Counted from the stretch's first letter, positions 26,209 through 35,005 are shown. The stretch: DNA of 64,000 bases from Nocardioides mangrovicus (GCF_003674065.1 NZ_RDBE01000010.1:778906-842905), one strand, 5' to 3'. Numbers and translations are program-made. The notes: a model not told the origin generated them from the sequence alone.

Positions 26209-26891
26209 GGCGGACGCTGCGCCGGCTCGAGGGCCGCATCGAGCTGGACCTGCGCCGCGCCGTCGCCTGCTCGGTGGTGGCGCTGGTGGCGCTCGCAGTC
26301 GGTCACGAGCTCGACCGCGACCACCCCACGCTGGACCGGCTGCGCGTGGTCTCCTTCGGCTGCGCCCTGGTGGTGCTGGTCTTCGGCGTCGCGGCCACCC
26401 GCTCGGCCTCCAACGAGGTCTCGGCCAAGGTCACCGCGCGGGCCGGCTCGGCGGCCGCGGCGCCGCTGCGCGTCATGCTGCAGGTCGTCGGCTACCTGCT
26501 GGTGGTCGTGGCGGTCCTCGACGTCGTCGGCGTCGACCTGAGCCAGTTCCTGGTCGGCGGCGCCGTGACCGGCGTCGTCATCGGCATCGCCGCCCAGCAG
26601 ACGCTGGGCAACTTCTTCGCCGGCATCGTCCTCCTGCTCGCCCGCCCCTACGCCGCCGGCGACTCGATCACGGTCTACTCCGGTGCCATCAACGGCCCCC
26701 ACACCGGCACCGTCACCGACGTCGGGCTCCTCTACACCAGCCTGCGCGTCCCGGTGCTCGACGCGGCGCCCGAGATCATGCGCATCCCCAACAGCCAGCT
26801 GCTCGCCGCCGGCATCGGCCCCGGCCGCGACGACCTGGTGCGGCGTCCGGCCGACGAGGGCGAGCCGCCCGTGGACGGCGGCGGGGACTAG
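26205..26891 (+). CDS. Small-conductance mechanosensitive channel, MscS family (compact)
   Basis: 228 aa. Three hydrophobic helices are visible: residues about 20-35, 47-65 and 92-108. They are followed by the pore helix/beta-domain signature VGGAVTGVVIGIAAQQTLGN and FFAGIVLLLARPYAAGDSIT, the core of MscS. The protein ends soon after the beta domain (IMRIPNSQLLAAGIG), so the large C-terminal alpha/beta vestibule of E. coli MscS is missing, as in several short actinobacterial homologues. It should release solutes under membrane tension. The GTG overlaps the TGA of the upstream deacetylase gene. A perfect palindrome 9 bp after the stop is the likely terminator. Confidence 0.88.
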   Translation: MRRTLRRLEGRIELDLRRAVACSVVALVALAVGHELDRDHPTLDRLRVVSFGCALVVLVFGVAATRSASNEVSAKVTARAGSAAAAPLRVMLQVVGYLLVVVAVLDVVGVDLSQFLVGGAVTGVVIGIAAQQTLGNFFAGIVLLLARPYAAGDSITVYSGAINGPHTGTVTDVGLLYTSLRVPVLDAAPEIMRIPNSQLLAAGIGPGRDDLVRRPADEGEPPVDGGGD

Positions 26892-26899
26892 GCCGCGGT

Positions 26900-26923
26900 C
26901 ATTCCCCGCACGTGCGGGGAATG
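26900..26923. terminator. 24-bp perfect palindrome between convergent mscS and plsC
   Basis: The arms CATTCCCCGCAC and GTGCGGGGAATG are fully complementary with no loop bases. It lies 9 bp after the mscS stop and 15 bp from the plsC stop and can serve both. Confidence 0.65.
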
Positions 26924-26937
26924 GTCGAGAGCTTCCG

Positions 26938-27654
26938 CTACCCGAACACCCCGCGCTTGTGGGTGCTCCGCGGCGCGTACTCGTCGGCGTACTCCTGGCC
27001 CCCGAGCCGCTGCAGCTCCTTCATCACCTGGTCGGTGAAGGCACGCAGCTCCTCGCGGGCGGGTTCCTTGCCGGTGTCGGCGAACTGCATCGGTTCACCG
27101 AAGCGCATGCCCACCTTGTGGAACCGCACGAATCGGTGGCCGGGCGGGTGAGCCTCGCGGGTGCCGATCATCGCGACGGGCACCACCGGGGCGCCGGTCA
27201 GCGCCGCCACGCGCGCGACGCCGGTGCGGCCCTTGTAGAGCCGGCCGTCCGGGGAGCGGGTGCCCTCGGGATAGACGCCCCAGACCCGGCCCTCCTCGAC
27301 CACGCGCGCGGCCGCCTTCAGCGAGGCGTCGGCCTGCTCGCCGTCGGCGCGGTCGACGGGGATCTGGTTGAGGTTGGTGAACGCCCAGCGCACGACCGCG
27401 CCGCGGGTGCCCTTGCCCTCGAAGTACTCCTGCTTGGCCAGGTAGCAGATCGGCCGCTTGGTCATCAGGCCCAGGTAGAAGGAGTCGACGACGGCGAGGT
27501 GGTTGCTGGCCAAGATGACGCCGCCGGTCTCGGGGATGTTGTCGACGCCCTCGGCGAACGGACGACCCAGCACGCGTAGCGCCGGACCCATGGCGACGTG
27601 CTTGAGGAACTGCCACAGGAGGGGGTTCTCCTCCGGCCGCTCCGGCTCGCCCAT
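26938..27654 (-). CDS. 1-acyl-sn-glycerol-3-phosphate acyltransferase family (PlsC)
   Basis: 238 aa. HX4D is visible in LASNHLAVVDSFYLG, the acyl-acceptor block as VYPEGTRSPDGRLYKGRTGV and block IV as PVVPVAMIGT. These residues transfer an acyl chain to lysophosphatidate or a related acceptor at the inner face of the membrane in phospholipid synthesis. The ATG at 27652-27654 follows CGAGGAGCAGC. The gene is convergent with mscS. Actinobacteria carry several paralogues, so whether this is the housekeeping enzyme cannot be decided. Confidence 0.9.
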   Translation of the reverse strand: MGEPERPEENPLLWQFLKHVAMGPALRVLGRPFAEGVDNIPETGGVILASNHLAVVDSFYLGLMTKRPICYLAKQEYFEGKGTRGAVVRWAFTNLNQIPVDRADGEQADASLKAAARVVEEGRVWGVYPEGTRSPDGRLYKGRTGVARVAALTGAPVVPVAMIGTREAHPPGHRFVRFHKVGMRFGEPMQFADTGKEPAREELRAFTDQVMKELQRLGGQEYADEYAPRSTHKRGVFG

Positions 27655-27758
27655 GCTGCTCCTCGTCGTCGGCGTGATCGGCGTTACGCAGGGGTAGCAA
27701 ATCACAGCGGTGCCCGCGCCGAGCGGGGTTGGCGAGCCTGGTGCCATGCTCTGAGGTC

Positions 27759-28739
27759 GTGGAACGTGTGGTGGTGACGGGCGGGACCGGTTTCGTGGGC
27801 GCCCATGTGGCGGCAAGGCTGATGCGCGACGACGAGCACGAGGTGCTGGTCACCGTGCGCACGCCCGAGCAGGAGCAGGTCGCGATCGCGCTGGCCAAGC
27901 GCGGTGGCGTCAATCCCGACATCGTCGACGAGCTCGAGGTGGAGGTGGCCGACCTCGGCTCCGAGGAGGGCTGGGCCGACGCCTTCGAGGACGCCGACTA
28001 CGTCGTCCACGCCGCGAGCCCGTCGGTCGACGGCGTCCGGCGGGTGCTGGCCGCGGCCCGCGAGGCCGGTGTGCGCCGGGTGGTGCTGGTCTCCTGCTTC
28101 GGTGCCGTGGCCTACGGCCAGCCCGAGCGGTCCGCGCCCTTCACCGAGGCCGACTGGACCGACGTCGACGGGGCCGGCGTCACCGAGTCCCAGCGGACCT
28201 CGACGCTCGCCGAGCGGGCCGCCTGGGACGCCGTCGGGGCCGAAGGTCTCGAGCTGGTCGTCCTCGCTCCGGTGACGCTGTGGGGGCCGGTGCTCAGCAA
28301 GGAGCCGCCGCTGACCGGTCGGATCGCGCTGACCATGCTCAAGGGCGGGCTGCCCTTCGTGGGTCCGGTGCGCAGCAACCTGCTCGACGTCCGTGACCTC
28401 GCCGACCTCGCGCTGCGGGCGATGACGCACCCCGACGCCGCCGGCCGCCGCTTCGTGGCGACCTCCGGTGAGCCCGTCGCGCTCAGCGCGGTGGCCAAGC
28501 AGATGGGCGTGCGCTCGGTGAAGGTGCCGCGCTGGGCCTCGCGCAAGGATGCCCCCGAGCTGGTCGAGCTGGCCGAGACGATGGGCGACCCGCGACCGGC
28601 CGACGCCTCGGTGGCCCAGCGGCTGCTCGGGTGGCAACCCCGGCCCGTGGAGAAGACGGTGCGCGACACCGCCTCCAGCCTGCGCGACCTGGGTCTGCTC
28701 AGCCCCAGCTTCGAGGAGAGCCTGCGCGAGTTCCGCTGA
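27759..28739 (+). CDS. Atypical extended SDR (NAD(P)-dependent epimerase/dehydratase-like)
   Basis: 326 aa. VERVVVTGGTGFVGAHVAAR is the TGxxGxxG dinucleotide-binding loop, VADLGSEEGW and YVVHAASP follow as in dihydroflavonol-reductase-like SDRs, and VRSNLLDVRDLADLALRAM is the conserved C-terminal motif. Where the family normally has YxxSKxxAE, this protein reads SQRTSTLAERAAWDAV, so the catalytic Tyr and Lys both appear to be Ser. It may bind NAD(P) without being a standard reductase. The GTG 27759 start is inferred because the Rossmann strand follows immediately; an upstream TTG is possible. It overlaps the convergent amidase gene by 41 bp. Confidence 0.8.
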   Translation: MERVVVTGGTGFVGAHVAARLMRDDEHEVLVTVRTPEQEQVAIALAKRGGVNPDIVDELEVEVADLGSEEGWADAFEDADYVVHAASPSVDGVRRVLAAAREAGVRRVVLVSCFGAVAYGQPERSAPFTEADWTDVDGAGVTESQRTSTLAERAAWDAVGAEGLELVVLAPVTLWGPVLSKEPPLTGRIALTMLKGGLPFVGPVRSNLLDVRDLADLALRAMTHPDAAGRRFVATSGEPVALSAVAKQMGVRSVKVPRWASRKDAPELVELAETMGDPRPADASVAQRLLGWQPRPVEKTVRDTASSLRDLGLLSPSFEESLREFR

Positions 28740-29346
28740 TCAGCTCGGCCTCGGCTTCAGCGAGGTCTACGACGTCGGCGTACTTGGCGTCGAGGTCACG
28801 CAGGTTGTCCTGGTGCAGCCGCGGCGAGCGGTCGCCGCAGGCGTCGGCGACGACCACCGGCCTAAAGCCGGCGGCGATCGCGTCGGTGGCGCTCGCCCTG
28901 ACGCAGCCCGAGGTGGACACGCCGCTGACGACGACGGTGTCGACCGCCAGCTCGTGCAGCCGGTCGGCCAGGTCGGTGCCCGCGAACCCGGAGGCGTGCT
29001 GCTTGACCACCACCGGCTCCCCCGGCTCGGGCGGCAGCGTCAGCTCGCCCCACCCGCCCGGCTCGCCGTCGGCGAAGGCGCGCAGCGCGGGGACCTTCAC
29101 GCCGAACCAGCCGGCGTCGTGGAGGTCGGCTGCGTAGCGCACCGCGGTCCACAGCACGGGGACGCCCGCACGGCGGGCGGCACCGACCAGGCGTCGGTTC
29201 GCCGCCACCACCTCCTCGGCGCCGGGGAGCGCGAAGGGACCGTCGGCCTCGGTGTAGGCCCGGCATAGGTCGATGACCAGCAGCGCCGGGCTGGTGCCCC
29301 ACCCGATCCGGCCCGAGAACGCGTCCCCGTGCGCTCCGGCGCTCAC
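28699..29346 (-). CDS. Isochorismatase-family cysteine amidohydrolase (N-carbamoylsarcosine/maleamate amidase-like)
   Basis: 215 aa. The catalytic triad is Asp26 (ALLVIDLCRAYTE), Lys115 (PVVVKQHASGF) and Cys148 (SGVSTSGCVRASATDAI). The STSGCVRA motif is that of N-carbamoylsarcosine amidase and maleamate amidase rather than true isochorismatases. Its GTG overlaps the hyuB stop (GTGA), so it is the last gene of the gntR-hyuA-hyuB operon. With an ATP-dependent hydantoinase upstream, the simplest proposal is that it hydrolyses the linear ureido or amide product, e.g. N-carbamoylsarcosine to sarcosine, CO2 and ammonia. Substrate identity is inferred only. The 3' end overlaps the convergent SDR gene. 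Confidence 0.85.
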   Translation of the reverse strand: MSAGAHGDAFSGRIGWGTSPALLVIDLCRAYTEADGPFALPGAEEVVAANRRLVGAARRAGVPVLWTAVRYAADLHDAGWFGVKVPALRAFADGEPGGWGELTLPPEPGEPVVVKQHASGFAGTDLADRLHELAVDTVVVSGVSTSGCVRASATDAIAAGFRPVVVADACGDRSPRLHQDNLRDLDAKYADVVDLAEAEAELISGTRAGSPRSWG

Positions 29347-31214
29347 GTCCAGACCGGACGCTTCGGGGCCGGCAGGCCCGTCTCCTCCTCGCACCGGGCC
29401 AGCAGCTCGTCGATGGAGGGGCCCATGTCGAACACGGGGAGCTCCTCGGGCCGCTCGGATCGCATCTGCTCGCGCAGCTGCTCGGTGCCGCTCGCGTCGA
29501 GCACGCCCTCCTCGTCGACGACGACGCCGTAGCGCCGGGCCCCGGGCGCGGTGACCAGCCCGCGCCGCACCTCCAGCGCGACGAGGTCGGGGTCGCGCTC
29601 GAGCGGGTCGCCCCAGCCCCCACCGCCCCAGGTGACGAAGTGCAGCACCTCGCCGGCTGCCACCGGCACGTCGTGGCACTTGGAGGGCAGCACCTGCCGG
29701 GTGCCGTCCAGCCGCTCGATCCACTTGGTGCCGCGTGCGCCCGGGTGCCCGCCGTTCACGCCCCAGGGGTAGGTCAGCCACCGGTCGTCGTGGATCGCGA
29801 TGGCGCCGGCCTCCTCGAAGACGTAGGCCACGTCGACGCCGTTGCCGCCGCGGTGCAGCCCGGCGCCGCCGGTGTCGGCCACCGTCTCCCACCGCTCGAT
29901 GCGCAACGGGTAGTAGGACTCCAGGTACTCGCACGGGATGTTGACGAAGCTCGGCCACAGCGAGTGGCCGTCCGGGCCGTCGCCGAGCGGGCGACCCGGG
30001 ATGCCACCGAAGCCGATGGAGTACAGCTGGAACCACTCGCCAGCGCGCTCGCCCTCGGAGTACCGGCCGCTGAACATGAAGTGCGGGCTGGAGGAGAACC
30101 CCGCCGCGTTGAGCAGCGCCGGGTTGGTCTGGCCCAGCAGCCCGCCGAAGAGGTCGAAGACGCGGCCGATGCCGTGGTTGCGGCCGGACAGGGCGGCGGG
30201 GTGCTTGGGCTTCCAGTAGGAGCCGTCGGGGATGGTGACGTCGACCAGCGGGTAGAAGCCGTCGTTCCACAGGATCTGCGGGTCGGCCACGGTGATCATG
30301 TAGATCCCGAAGAACATCCGGGTGAGGTTCTCGTTGATGTAGTAGTTGATCGGCCCCACCGCCTGCGGGCTGGAGCCGGTGAAGTCGATGTGCACCTTGT
30401 CGCCGGTGCGGGTCAGTGAGATGACCAGCTCGTAGGGCCCGTTGCCCACGCCGTCGTCGCAGATGTAGTCGGTGAAGCTGAGCGTGCGTCCCTCCTCGAA
30501 GACGGCCGCGAGCAGGATCTTCATCGCGTCGTGGTTGCGCTGCAGCAGTGCCTCGAGCGCGGAGAGGTAGGTGGCGGTGCCGAACCGCTCGCACATCTCG
30601 ACCACCCGGCGGCTCGCGGTGCGGCAGGCGGCGACCAGCCCGTTGAGGTCGGCGCGGTTCCAGTCCGGCACACGGACCTGGTTGAGCACCACCCGCAGCG
30701 CGTCCTCGTTCAGCACGCCCTTCGCGTAGAGCTTGAAGGGCGGGATGACCACGCCCTCCTCGTAGATGGTGGTGGCGTCGGTGGGCATCGACGACGGCGT
30801 CTTGCCGCCGACGTCGGACATGTGGCCGAACATCGAGGCCCAGCCGACGACACGGCCCTCGTGGAAGATCGGCACCACCACCAGCCAGTCGTTGGCGTGG
30901 CTGATGGCCGCGCCGCAGGCGTACGGGTCGGAGGTGAGCAGCACGTCGCCCTCCTCGATCGTGCCGTCGAAGCCGTCGAGGAAGTCCGGGATGGAGAGCC
31001 CGAACTGGCCGACGACCATCTTCCCCGCGGGGTCGGCGATGAGCGGGAACTCGTCGTGCTGCTCGCGGATGCCCGGCGACAGGGCGGTGCGGAAGAGCAC
31101 CTCGTCCATCTCGTAGCGCGCGTTGCGCAGCGCGTTCTCTATCAGGTCCAGCGTGACCGGGTCGACGTCGGTGCTCTCGACGCTCCCGGTGGCGGTCTCG
31201 ACGATCGTTGCCAT
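29343..31214 (-). CDS. hyuB: Hydantoinase B / oxoprolinase-family subunit
   Basis: 623 aa, the normal length of the B subunit of ATP-dependent cyclic-amide hydrolases. Typical motifs are DPVTLDLIENALRNARYEMD, SNDPYACG-like LLTSDPYACGAAISHANDW, MFGHMSDVGGKTPSSMPTDA and GGIPGRPLGDGPDGHSLWPS. With HyuA it opens N-methylhydantoin, 5-oxoproline or similar rings using ATP; related pairs carboxylate acetone or acetophenone. It starts 3 bp after the hyuA stop and overlaps the downstream amidase by 4 bp. Expression probably follows the adjacent GntR repressor. Confidence 0.9.
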   Translation of the reverse strand: MATIVETATGSVESTDVDPVTLDLIENALRNARYEMDEVLFRTALSPGIREQHDEFPLIADPAGKMVVGQFGLSIPDFLDGFDGTIEEGDVLLTSDPYACGAAISHANDWLVVVPIFHEGRVVGWASMFGHMSDVGGKTPSSMPTDATTIYEEGVVIPPFKLYAKGVLNEDALRVVLNQVRVPDWNRADLNGLVAACRTASRRVVEMCERFGTATYLSALEALLQRNHDAMKILLAAVFEEGRTLSFTDYICDDGVGNGPYELVISLTRTGDKVHIDFTGSSPQAVGPINYYINENLTRMFFGIYMITVADPQILWNDGFYPLVDVTIPDGSYWKPKHPAALSGRNHGIGRVFDLFGGLLGQTNPALLNAAGFSSSPHFMFSGRYSEGERAGEWFQLYSIGFGGIPGRPLGDGPDGHSLWPSFVNIPCEYLESYYPLRIERWETVADTGGAGLHRGGNGVDVAYVFEEAGAIAIHDDRWLTYPWGVNGGHPGARGTKWIERLDGTRQVLPSKCHDVPVAAGEVLHFVTWGGGGWGDPLERDPDLVALEVRRGLVTAPGARRYGVVVDEEGVLDASGTEQLREQMRSERPEELPVFDMGPSIDELLARCEEETGLPAPKRPVWT

Positions 31215-31217
31215 GGC

Positions 31218-33287
31218 TCAGGCCTCCGTGCTGGACGAGGTGCTGGTGGTGGGTGTGATGAGTAGGCTCCCGGACGGGTGGACCTCCGCCTGGTGCCCGG
31301 GCAGCACGACGGTGGTGGAGTCCATCTCGGTGATGACCGCCGGGCCCGGCACGAGGTCGCCGGCCCGCAGCGAGTCGCGCTCGTAGGTCAGCGCACTCAC
31401 CCGCTGGCCCGCGACGTACATCTCGTGCGGGCGGCCCGGCGGCAGCCCGTCGGTGGGCTCCAGCTTCACCGCCGCGACCTCGGGACGAGGGCCGGTGACG
31501 GTGGCGCGGGCGTTGACCAGCTCGTGGTCGACCGAGAGGAGGAAGGAGAACAGTCGCTCGTGCTCGGCGTCGAAGGCGCCGCCCAGCCGCTCGAGCGCCG
31601 TCGTGGCGTCCTCGAGCCAGGCCGCGTCGATCGTGATCGGGATCTCGAAACCCTGCCCGTGGTAGCGCACGTCGACCTGGTAGCCGACGTTCTGCTCCTC
31701 CGCCGATACGCCCTGCTCGCCCAGCCGGGCGCCCGCGTCGCCGGCCAGCTCGCGCAGCAGGTCGACGAGCTCGTCGCCGCTGAGGTCGCCGAACGGGCGC
31801 AGCACGGTCCGGGCCGCCTCGTCGCGCAGGCTCGTGGTGGCGTCGCCCAACGCGCACAGCACGCCGGGCGAGGGCGGGATGATGACCGGCCAGGCCCCGG
31901 TGAGCACGCCGAGGGCGTTGGCGTGCAGCGGTCCGGCGCCGCCGAAGGCCACCAGCGCGAAGTCGCGCGGGTCGAAGCCCTGCTGCACCGAGACCAGCCG
32001 CAGCCCGCCGAGCATGTTCTCGTTGACGATGTCGACGATGCCGGCAGCGGCCGCCTCCACGGACCCCAGGCCCATCGACTCGGCCACCGAGCCCACCGCG
32101 CTGCGGGCCGCCTCGACGTCGAGGGTGATCTCGCCGCCGGCCAGGTCGGCCGGCAGGTAGCCGAGCACCACGTTGGCGTCGGTGACGGTCGGCTCCGTGC
32201 CGCCCTTGCCGTACGCCGCGGGGCCGGGGTCGGCACCCGAGGACTGGGGTCCCACCCGCAGCGCCTTGGTCAGCTCGGGCACGTGGGCGATCGAGCCGCC
32301 GCCCGCGCCGACGGTGCGGACGTCGACCGAGGAGGCCCGCACGGTCAGGTCGCCGACGTTGGTCTCGCGGCCGATGCGGGGCGAGAGGCCCTGCACCAGG
32401 GCGACGTCGGTGGAGGTGCCGCCCATGTCGAAGGTGATGAGGTCGGAGTAGCCGCACTGCTCGGCGGTCCACACCGCGCCGGTCACCCCGCCGGCCGGGC
32501 CGGAGAGCAGCATGGTGACGGGGGCCTGGCTGGCCAGCGCGGCGGCCGAGAGCCCGCCGTCGCTGCGCAGGATGGAGAGCTCGCCGCTCACCCCTCCCTC
32601 GCGCAGCTGCTCGCCGAGGTTCGAGACGTAGCGGCGCACCTGGGGCTGCACGTAGCCGTTGGCAACCGTGGTGACCGAGCGCTCGTACTCGCGCATCTCC
32701 GGCAGCACGTCGGAGGACACCGAGACGACGACGCCGGGCAGCACCTCCGCGGCGATCGCGGCGACCCGCTTCTCGTGGTCGGGGTTGGCGAAGGAGTTGA
32801 TGAGCGAGACGGCCAGGGCCTCGACGCCCTCGAGCCGGGCCAGCTGGGTGCGGACGTCGTCCTCGTCGAGCTCGCGGATCACCGTCCCGTCGCTGCCCAG
32901 CCGGCCGCGCACCTCGACGGTGTCCTCGAGCGCGGCCAGCGGCTCGGGCTTGGGCCAGATGATCCAACCGGCCAGCCCGCCCGGCACGTAGGACCGGGCG
33001 ATCTGCAGCACCTGTCGGAAGCCCTCGGTGGTGACCAGCCCGACCCGGGCCCCCTTGCCCTCCAAGATGGCGTTGGTGGCCACGGTGGTCCCGTGCAGGA
33101 CCTGCGCCACCTCAGCCAGCGAGATGCCGGCCGCCTCGCAGACCTGGTGGATGCCGTTGAGCACCCCGACCGACTGGTCCGCGGGGGTGGAGGCGGTCTT
33201 GGCCCGCCAGGTCGCGCCGCTGCCCTCCTCCACCAGCAGCACGTCGGTGAACGTGCCGCCGACGTCGACGCCGAGTCGATAGCTCAT
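31218..33287 (-). CDS. hyuA: Hydantoinase A / oxoprolinase-family ATPase subunit
   Basis: 689 aa. MSYRLGVDVGGTFTDVLLVE is the actin/ASKHA-like ATP-binding start of the family. GTTVATNAILEGKGARVGLV, LLSGPAGGVTGAVWTAEQCG, ITFDMGGTSTDVALV and VAFGGAGPLHANALG are further ASKHA/HyuA motifs. It phosphorylates the cyclic amide carbonyl, driving ring opening with HyuB. Its ATG overlaps the gntR stop (ATGA) and has GGAGGA upstream. The gene order gntR-hyuA-hyuB-amidase is a compact catabolic operon. The substrate (N-methylhydantoin, hydantoin, oxoproline or another lactam/imide) cannot be fixed from sequence. Confidence 0.92.
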   Translation of the reverse strand: MSYRLGVDVGGTFTDVLLVEEGSGATWRAKTASTPADQSVGVLNGIHQVCEAAGISLAEVAQVLHGTTVATNAILEGKGARVGLVTTEGFRQVLQIARSYVPGGLAGWIIWPKPEPLAALEDTVEVRGRLGSDGTVIRELDEDDVRTQLARLEGVEALAVSLINSFANPDHEKRVAAIAAEVLPGVVVSVSSDVLPEMREYERSVTTVANGYVQPQVRRYVSNLGEQLREGGVSGELSILRSDGGLSAAALASQAPVTMLLSGPAGGVTGAVWTAEQCGYSDLITFDMGGTSTDVALVQGLSPRIGRETNVGDLTVRASSVDVRTVGAGGGSIAHVPELTKALRVGPQSSGADPGPAAYGKGGTEPTVTDANVVLGYLPADLAGGEITLDVEAARSAVGSVAESMGLGSVEAAAAGIVDIVNENMLGGLRLVSVQQGFDPRDFALVAFGGAGPLHANALGVLTGAWPVIIPPSPGVLCALGDATTSLRDEAARTVLRPFGDLSGDELVDLLRELAGDAGARLGEQGVSAEEQNVGYQVDVRYHGQGFEIPITIDAAWLEDATTALERLGGAFDAEHERLFSFLLSVDHELVNARATVTGPRPEVAAVKLEPTDGLPPGRPHEMYVAGQRVSALTYERDSLRAGDLVPGPAVITEMDSTTVVLPGHQAEVHPSGSLLITPTTSTSSSTEA

Positions 33288-33955
33288 CGGGACTCCTCCT
33301 GCTGATCGGTGGCGGCGCGGACCATGACGGACCGCGCGTTGTGGATGTGAGAAGTCATGACCGCCCGGGCCCAGGTGCTGTCGCGGGCCCGCAGCGCGTC
33401 GACGATCTCGACGTGGTGGGCCAGGCTGCGCCGCAGCGTCGGCTCGTCGTAGGTGGAGAAGTTGCGACGCTGCAGCGGTGTGCGCAGCGCCGTGGCGAGG
33501 GCGGCGGCCAGGGCGGGCTGGTCGGCGATGCGCACCAGGTGGTCGTGGAAAGCGCGGTTGAGCGGCACCAGCGCGTCCAGGTCCTGGTCGGGGCCGGGCA
33601 GTCCCACCGCCAGCATCTGCTCGGCCAGCTCGCTCAGCACGAGGATGTCCTCCTCCTGGGCCGCCAGCGCCGCAGCCCCGGTCAGCCGGGGCTCCAACGC
33701 GGAGCGCAGCTCGAACACCGACTCGATCTCGGCTACCGACCAGCTGGCCACCCGCGCCCCGCGGTTGGGCACCTGCTCGACCAGGCCCTCGGCGTCCAGG
33801 CGTCCCAGCGCCTCACGCACCGGCGTCCGGCTGACGCCCAGCGAGCGGGCCAGCTCGGTCTCCGCCAGCCGCGAGCCCGAGGTCAGCCGGCCGTCGAGGA
33901 TCATGTCGCGCACCAGTGCGGCTACTCGCTCCGCGGATGTCGCGCTGGTCGTCAC
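33284..33955 (-). CDS. GntR-family (FCD/FadR-type) regulator of the hydantoinase operon
   Basis: 223 aa. The winged helix-turn-helix spans residues 8-75 (GRLTSGSRLAETELARSLGV and SRTPVREALGRLDAEGLVEQ). The remainder is an FCD ligand domain with FELRSALEPRL, FHDHLVRI and H-rich helices that bind a metal and a carboxylate. It is first in the operon and overlaps hyuA, so it probably autoregulates and senses the pathway substrate. GTG 33953-33955 is chosen because GGGAGGACCA precedes it; a longer upstream frame would lack a ribosome site. A GATTG-N4-CAATC palindrome upstream is the likely operator and also faces the divergent lyase gene. Confidence 0.88.
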   Translation of the reverse strand: MTTSATSAERVAALVRDMILDGRLTSGSRLAETELARSLGVSRTPVREALGRLDAEGLVEQVPNRGARVASWSVAEIESVFELRSALEPRLTGAAALAAQEEDILVLSELAEQMLAVGLPGPDQDLDALVPLNRAFHDHLVRIADQPALAAALATALRTPLQRRNFSTYDEPTLRRSLAHHVEIVDALRARDSTWARAVMTSHIHNARSVMVRAATDQQEESR

Positions 33956-33973
33956 TGGTCCTCCCGGGCCTAG

Positions 33974-33987
33974 GATTGTGTGCAATC
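33974..33987. promoter_or_regulatory. Candidate GntR operator
   Basis: GATTG-TGTG-CAATC is a perfect 5-bp inverted repeat with a 4-bp centre, typical of FadR-type GntR sites. It sits 18 bp upstream of the gntR GTG and about 95 bp before the divergent lyase start. TTGCATGCA near 34038 may be a second, weaker site. Confidence 0.5.
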
Positions 33988-34080
33988 TAGGGGCGGCGAC
34001 CCCGTGGGACAAGGGTCACGCGGCGATGCTGCTCGATGTTGCATGCACGACACCTGCGCGACATACGGAAGGAGCCCCTC

Positions 34081-34986
34081 ATGGGCGACCTCTTGACCGG
34101 TCCGGCCAGCCCACGCCGACAGCTGCGCCAGCTGCTGGCCGCTCCCGGACCCACCATCGCTCCGGGCGCCTACGACGCCTTGTCGGCCCGCCTGGTGGAG
34201 CAGGCCGGCTTCGAGGTGGTCTACATGACCGGCTTCGGGACGACGGCCTCGCTGCTGGGCCGGCCCGACGTGGGCCTCCTGGGCGGTGCCGAGATGGCCG
34301 ACCACGCCCGGCGCCTCGTCGACGCCGTCGAGCGGCCGGTGATCGCCGACGCCGACACCGGTTACGGCAACGCGATCAACGTCGTCCGCACGGTGCGCTC
34401 CTACGAACAGGCCGGTGTCGCCGGGCTGCACCTGGAGGACCAGGTGATGCCCAAGAAGTGCGGGCACATGAGCGGCAAGGCCGTCATCGAGACGGCCGAG
34501 ATGGTCGGCAAGATCCGCGCGGCCGCCGACGCCCGGCGCGACGAGGACCTGGTGCTCATCGCTCGCACCGACGCGGCGGCCGTCCACGGCCTCGAGGCGG
34601 CCATCGAGCGGGCCCACGCCTACGCGGCCGCCGGCGCCGACGTGCTGTTCGTGGAGGCGCCCACCAGTGCCGAGGACATCGCCACCGTGGCCCGCGAGCT
34701 CGCCGGCGTCGCGCCGCTGGTGTTCAACTGGGCCGAGGGCGGGCGCACCCCGCCCCTCTCCCTGGAGGAGATCGCCGAGCTGGGCTTCGCGCTCGTGCTC
34801 TACCCGATCGCCACCCTGCTCGCGGCGACCACCGCGGTCCAAGACGTCCTGGCCACCATCGCGCGCGACGGCGGCCCGCAGGCGGCCATGGACCGGCTGC
34901 CCACCTTCGACGGCTTCACCGACCTGATCGGGTTGCCGGAGGTGCAGCAGCTGGAGCAGCGCTACGCACCCCGGACGGACGCCTGA
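34081..34986 (+). CDS. Isocitrate lyase / PEP mutase-family enzyme
   Basis: 301 aa TIM-barrel. PVIADADTGYGNAINVVRTV binds the metal and substrate, HLEDQVMPKKCGHMSGKAVI holds the catalytic KKCGH loop of lyases, and VLIARTDAAAVHG and VFNWAEGG follow. Members include 2-methylisocitrate lyase, dimethylmalate lyase, oxaloacetate decarboxylase and carboxyphosphonoenolpyruvate mutase; the Cys loop favours a C-C lyase, but length and motifs do not settle the substrate. The ATG follows GGAAGGAG. It is divergent from the gntR-hydantoinase operon and shares its regulatory gap, so it may act on a downstream acid of that pathway. Confidence 0.85.
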   Translation: MGDLLTGPASPRRQLRQLLAAPGPTIAPGAYDALSARLVEQAGFEVVYMTGFGTTASLLGRPDVGLLGGAEMADHARRLVDAVERPVIADADTGYGNAINVVRTVRSYEQAGVAGLHLEDQVMPKKCGHMSGKAVIETAEMVGKIRAAADARRDEDLVLIARTDAAAVHGLEAAIERAHAYAAAGADVLFVEAPTSAEDIATVARELAGVAPLVFNWAEGGRTPPLSLEEIAELGFALVLYPIATLLAATTAVQDVLATIARDGGPQAAMDRLPTFDGFTDLIGLPEVQQLEQRYAPRTDA

Positions 34987-35005
34987 ACCGGCGCCTGACG
35001 CGACG

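Noticed and set aside
26900-26923. Possible type I-E CRISPR repeat (CCCCGCACGTGCGGGG core)
   Set aside because: Only one copy, perfectly palindromic and located between convergent stops; there are no spacers or cas genes, so it is a terminator.
28699-32967. A single 1,422-codon open frame on the minus strand
   Set aside because: Most of it is the wrong frame of hyuA and hyuB, with Arg/Ala/Gly-rich shadow composition. Only its last 215 codons (28699-29346) are a real gene, the amidase.
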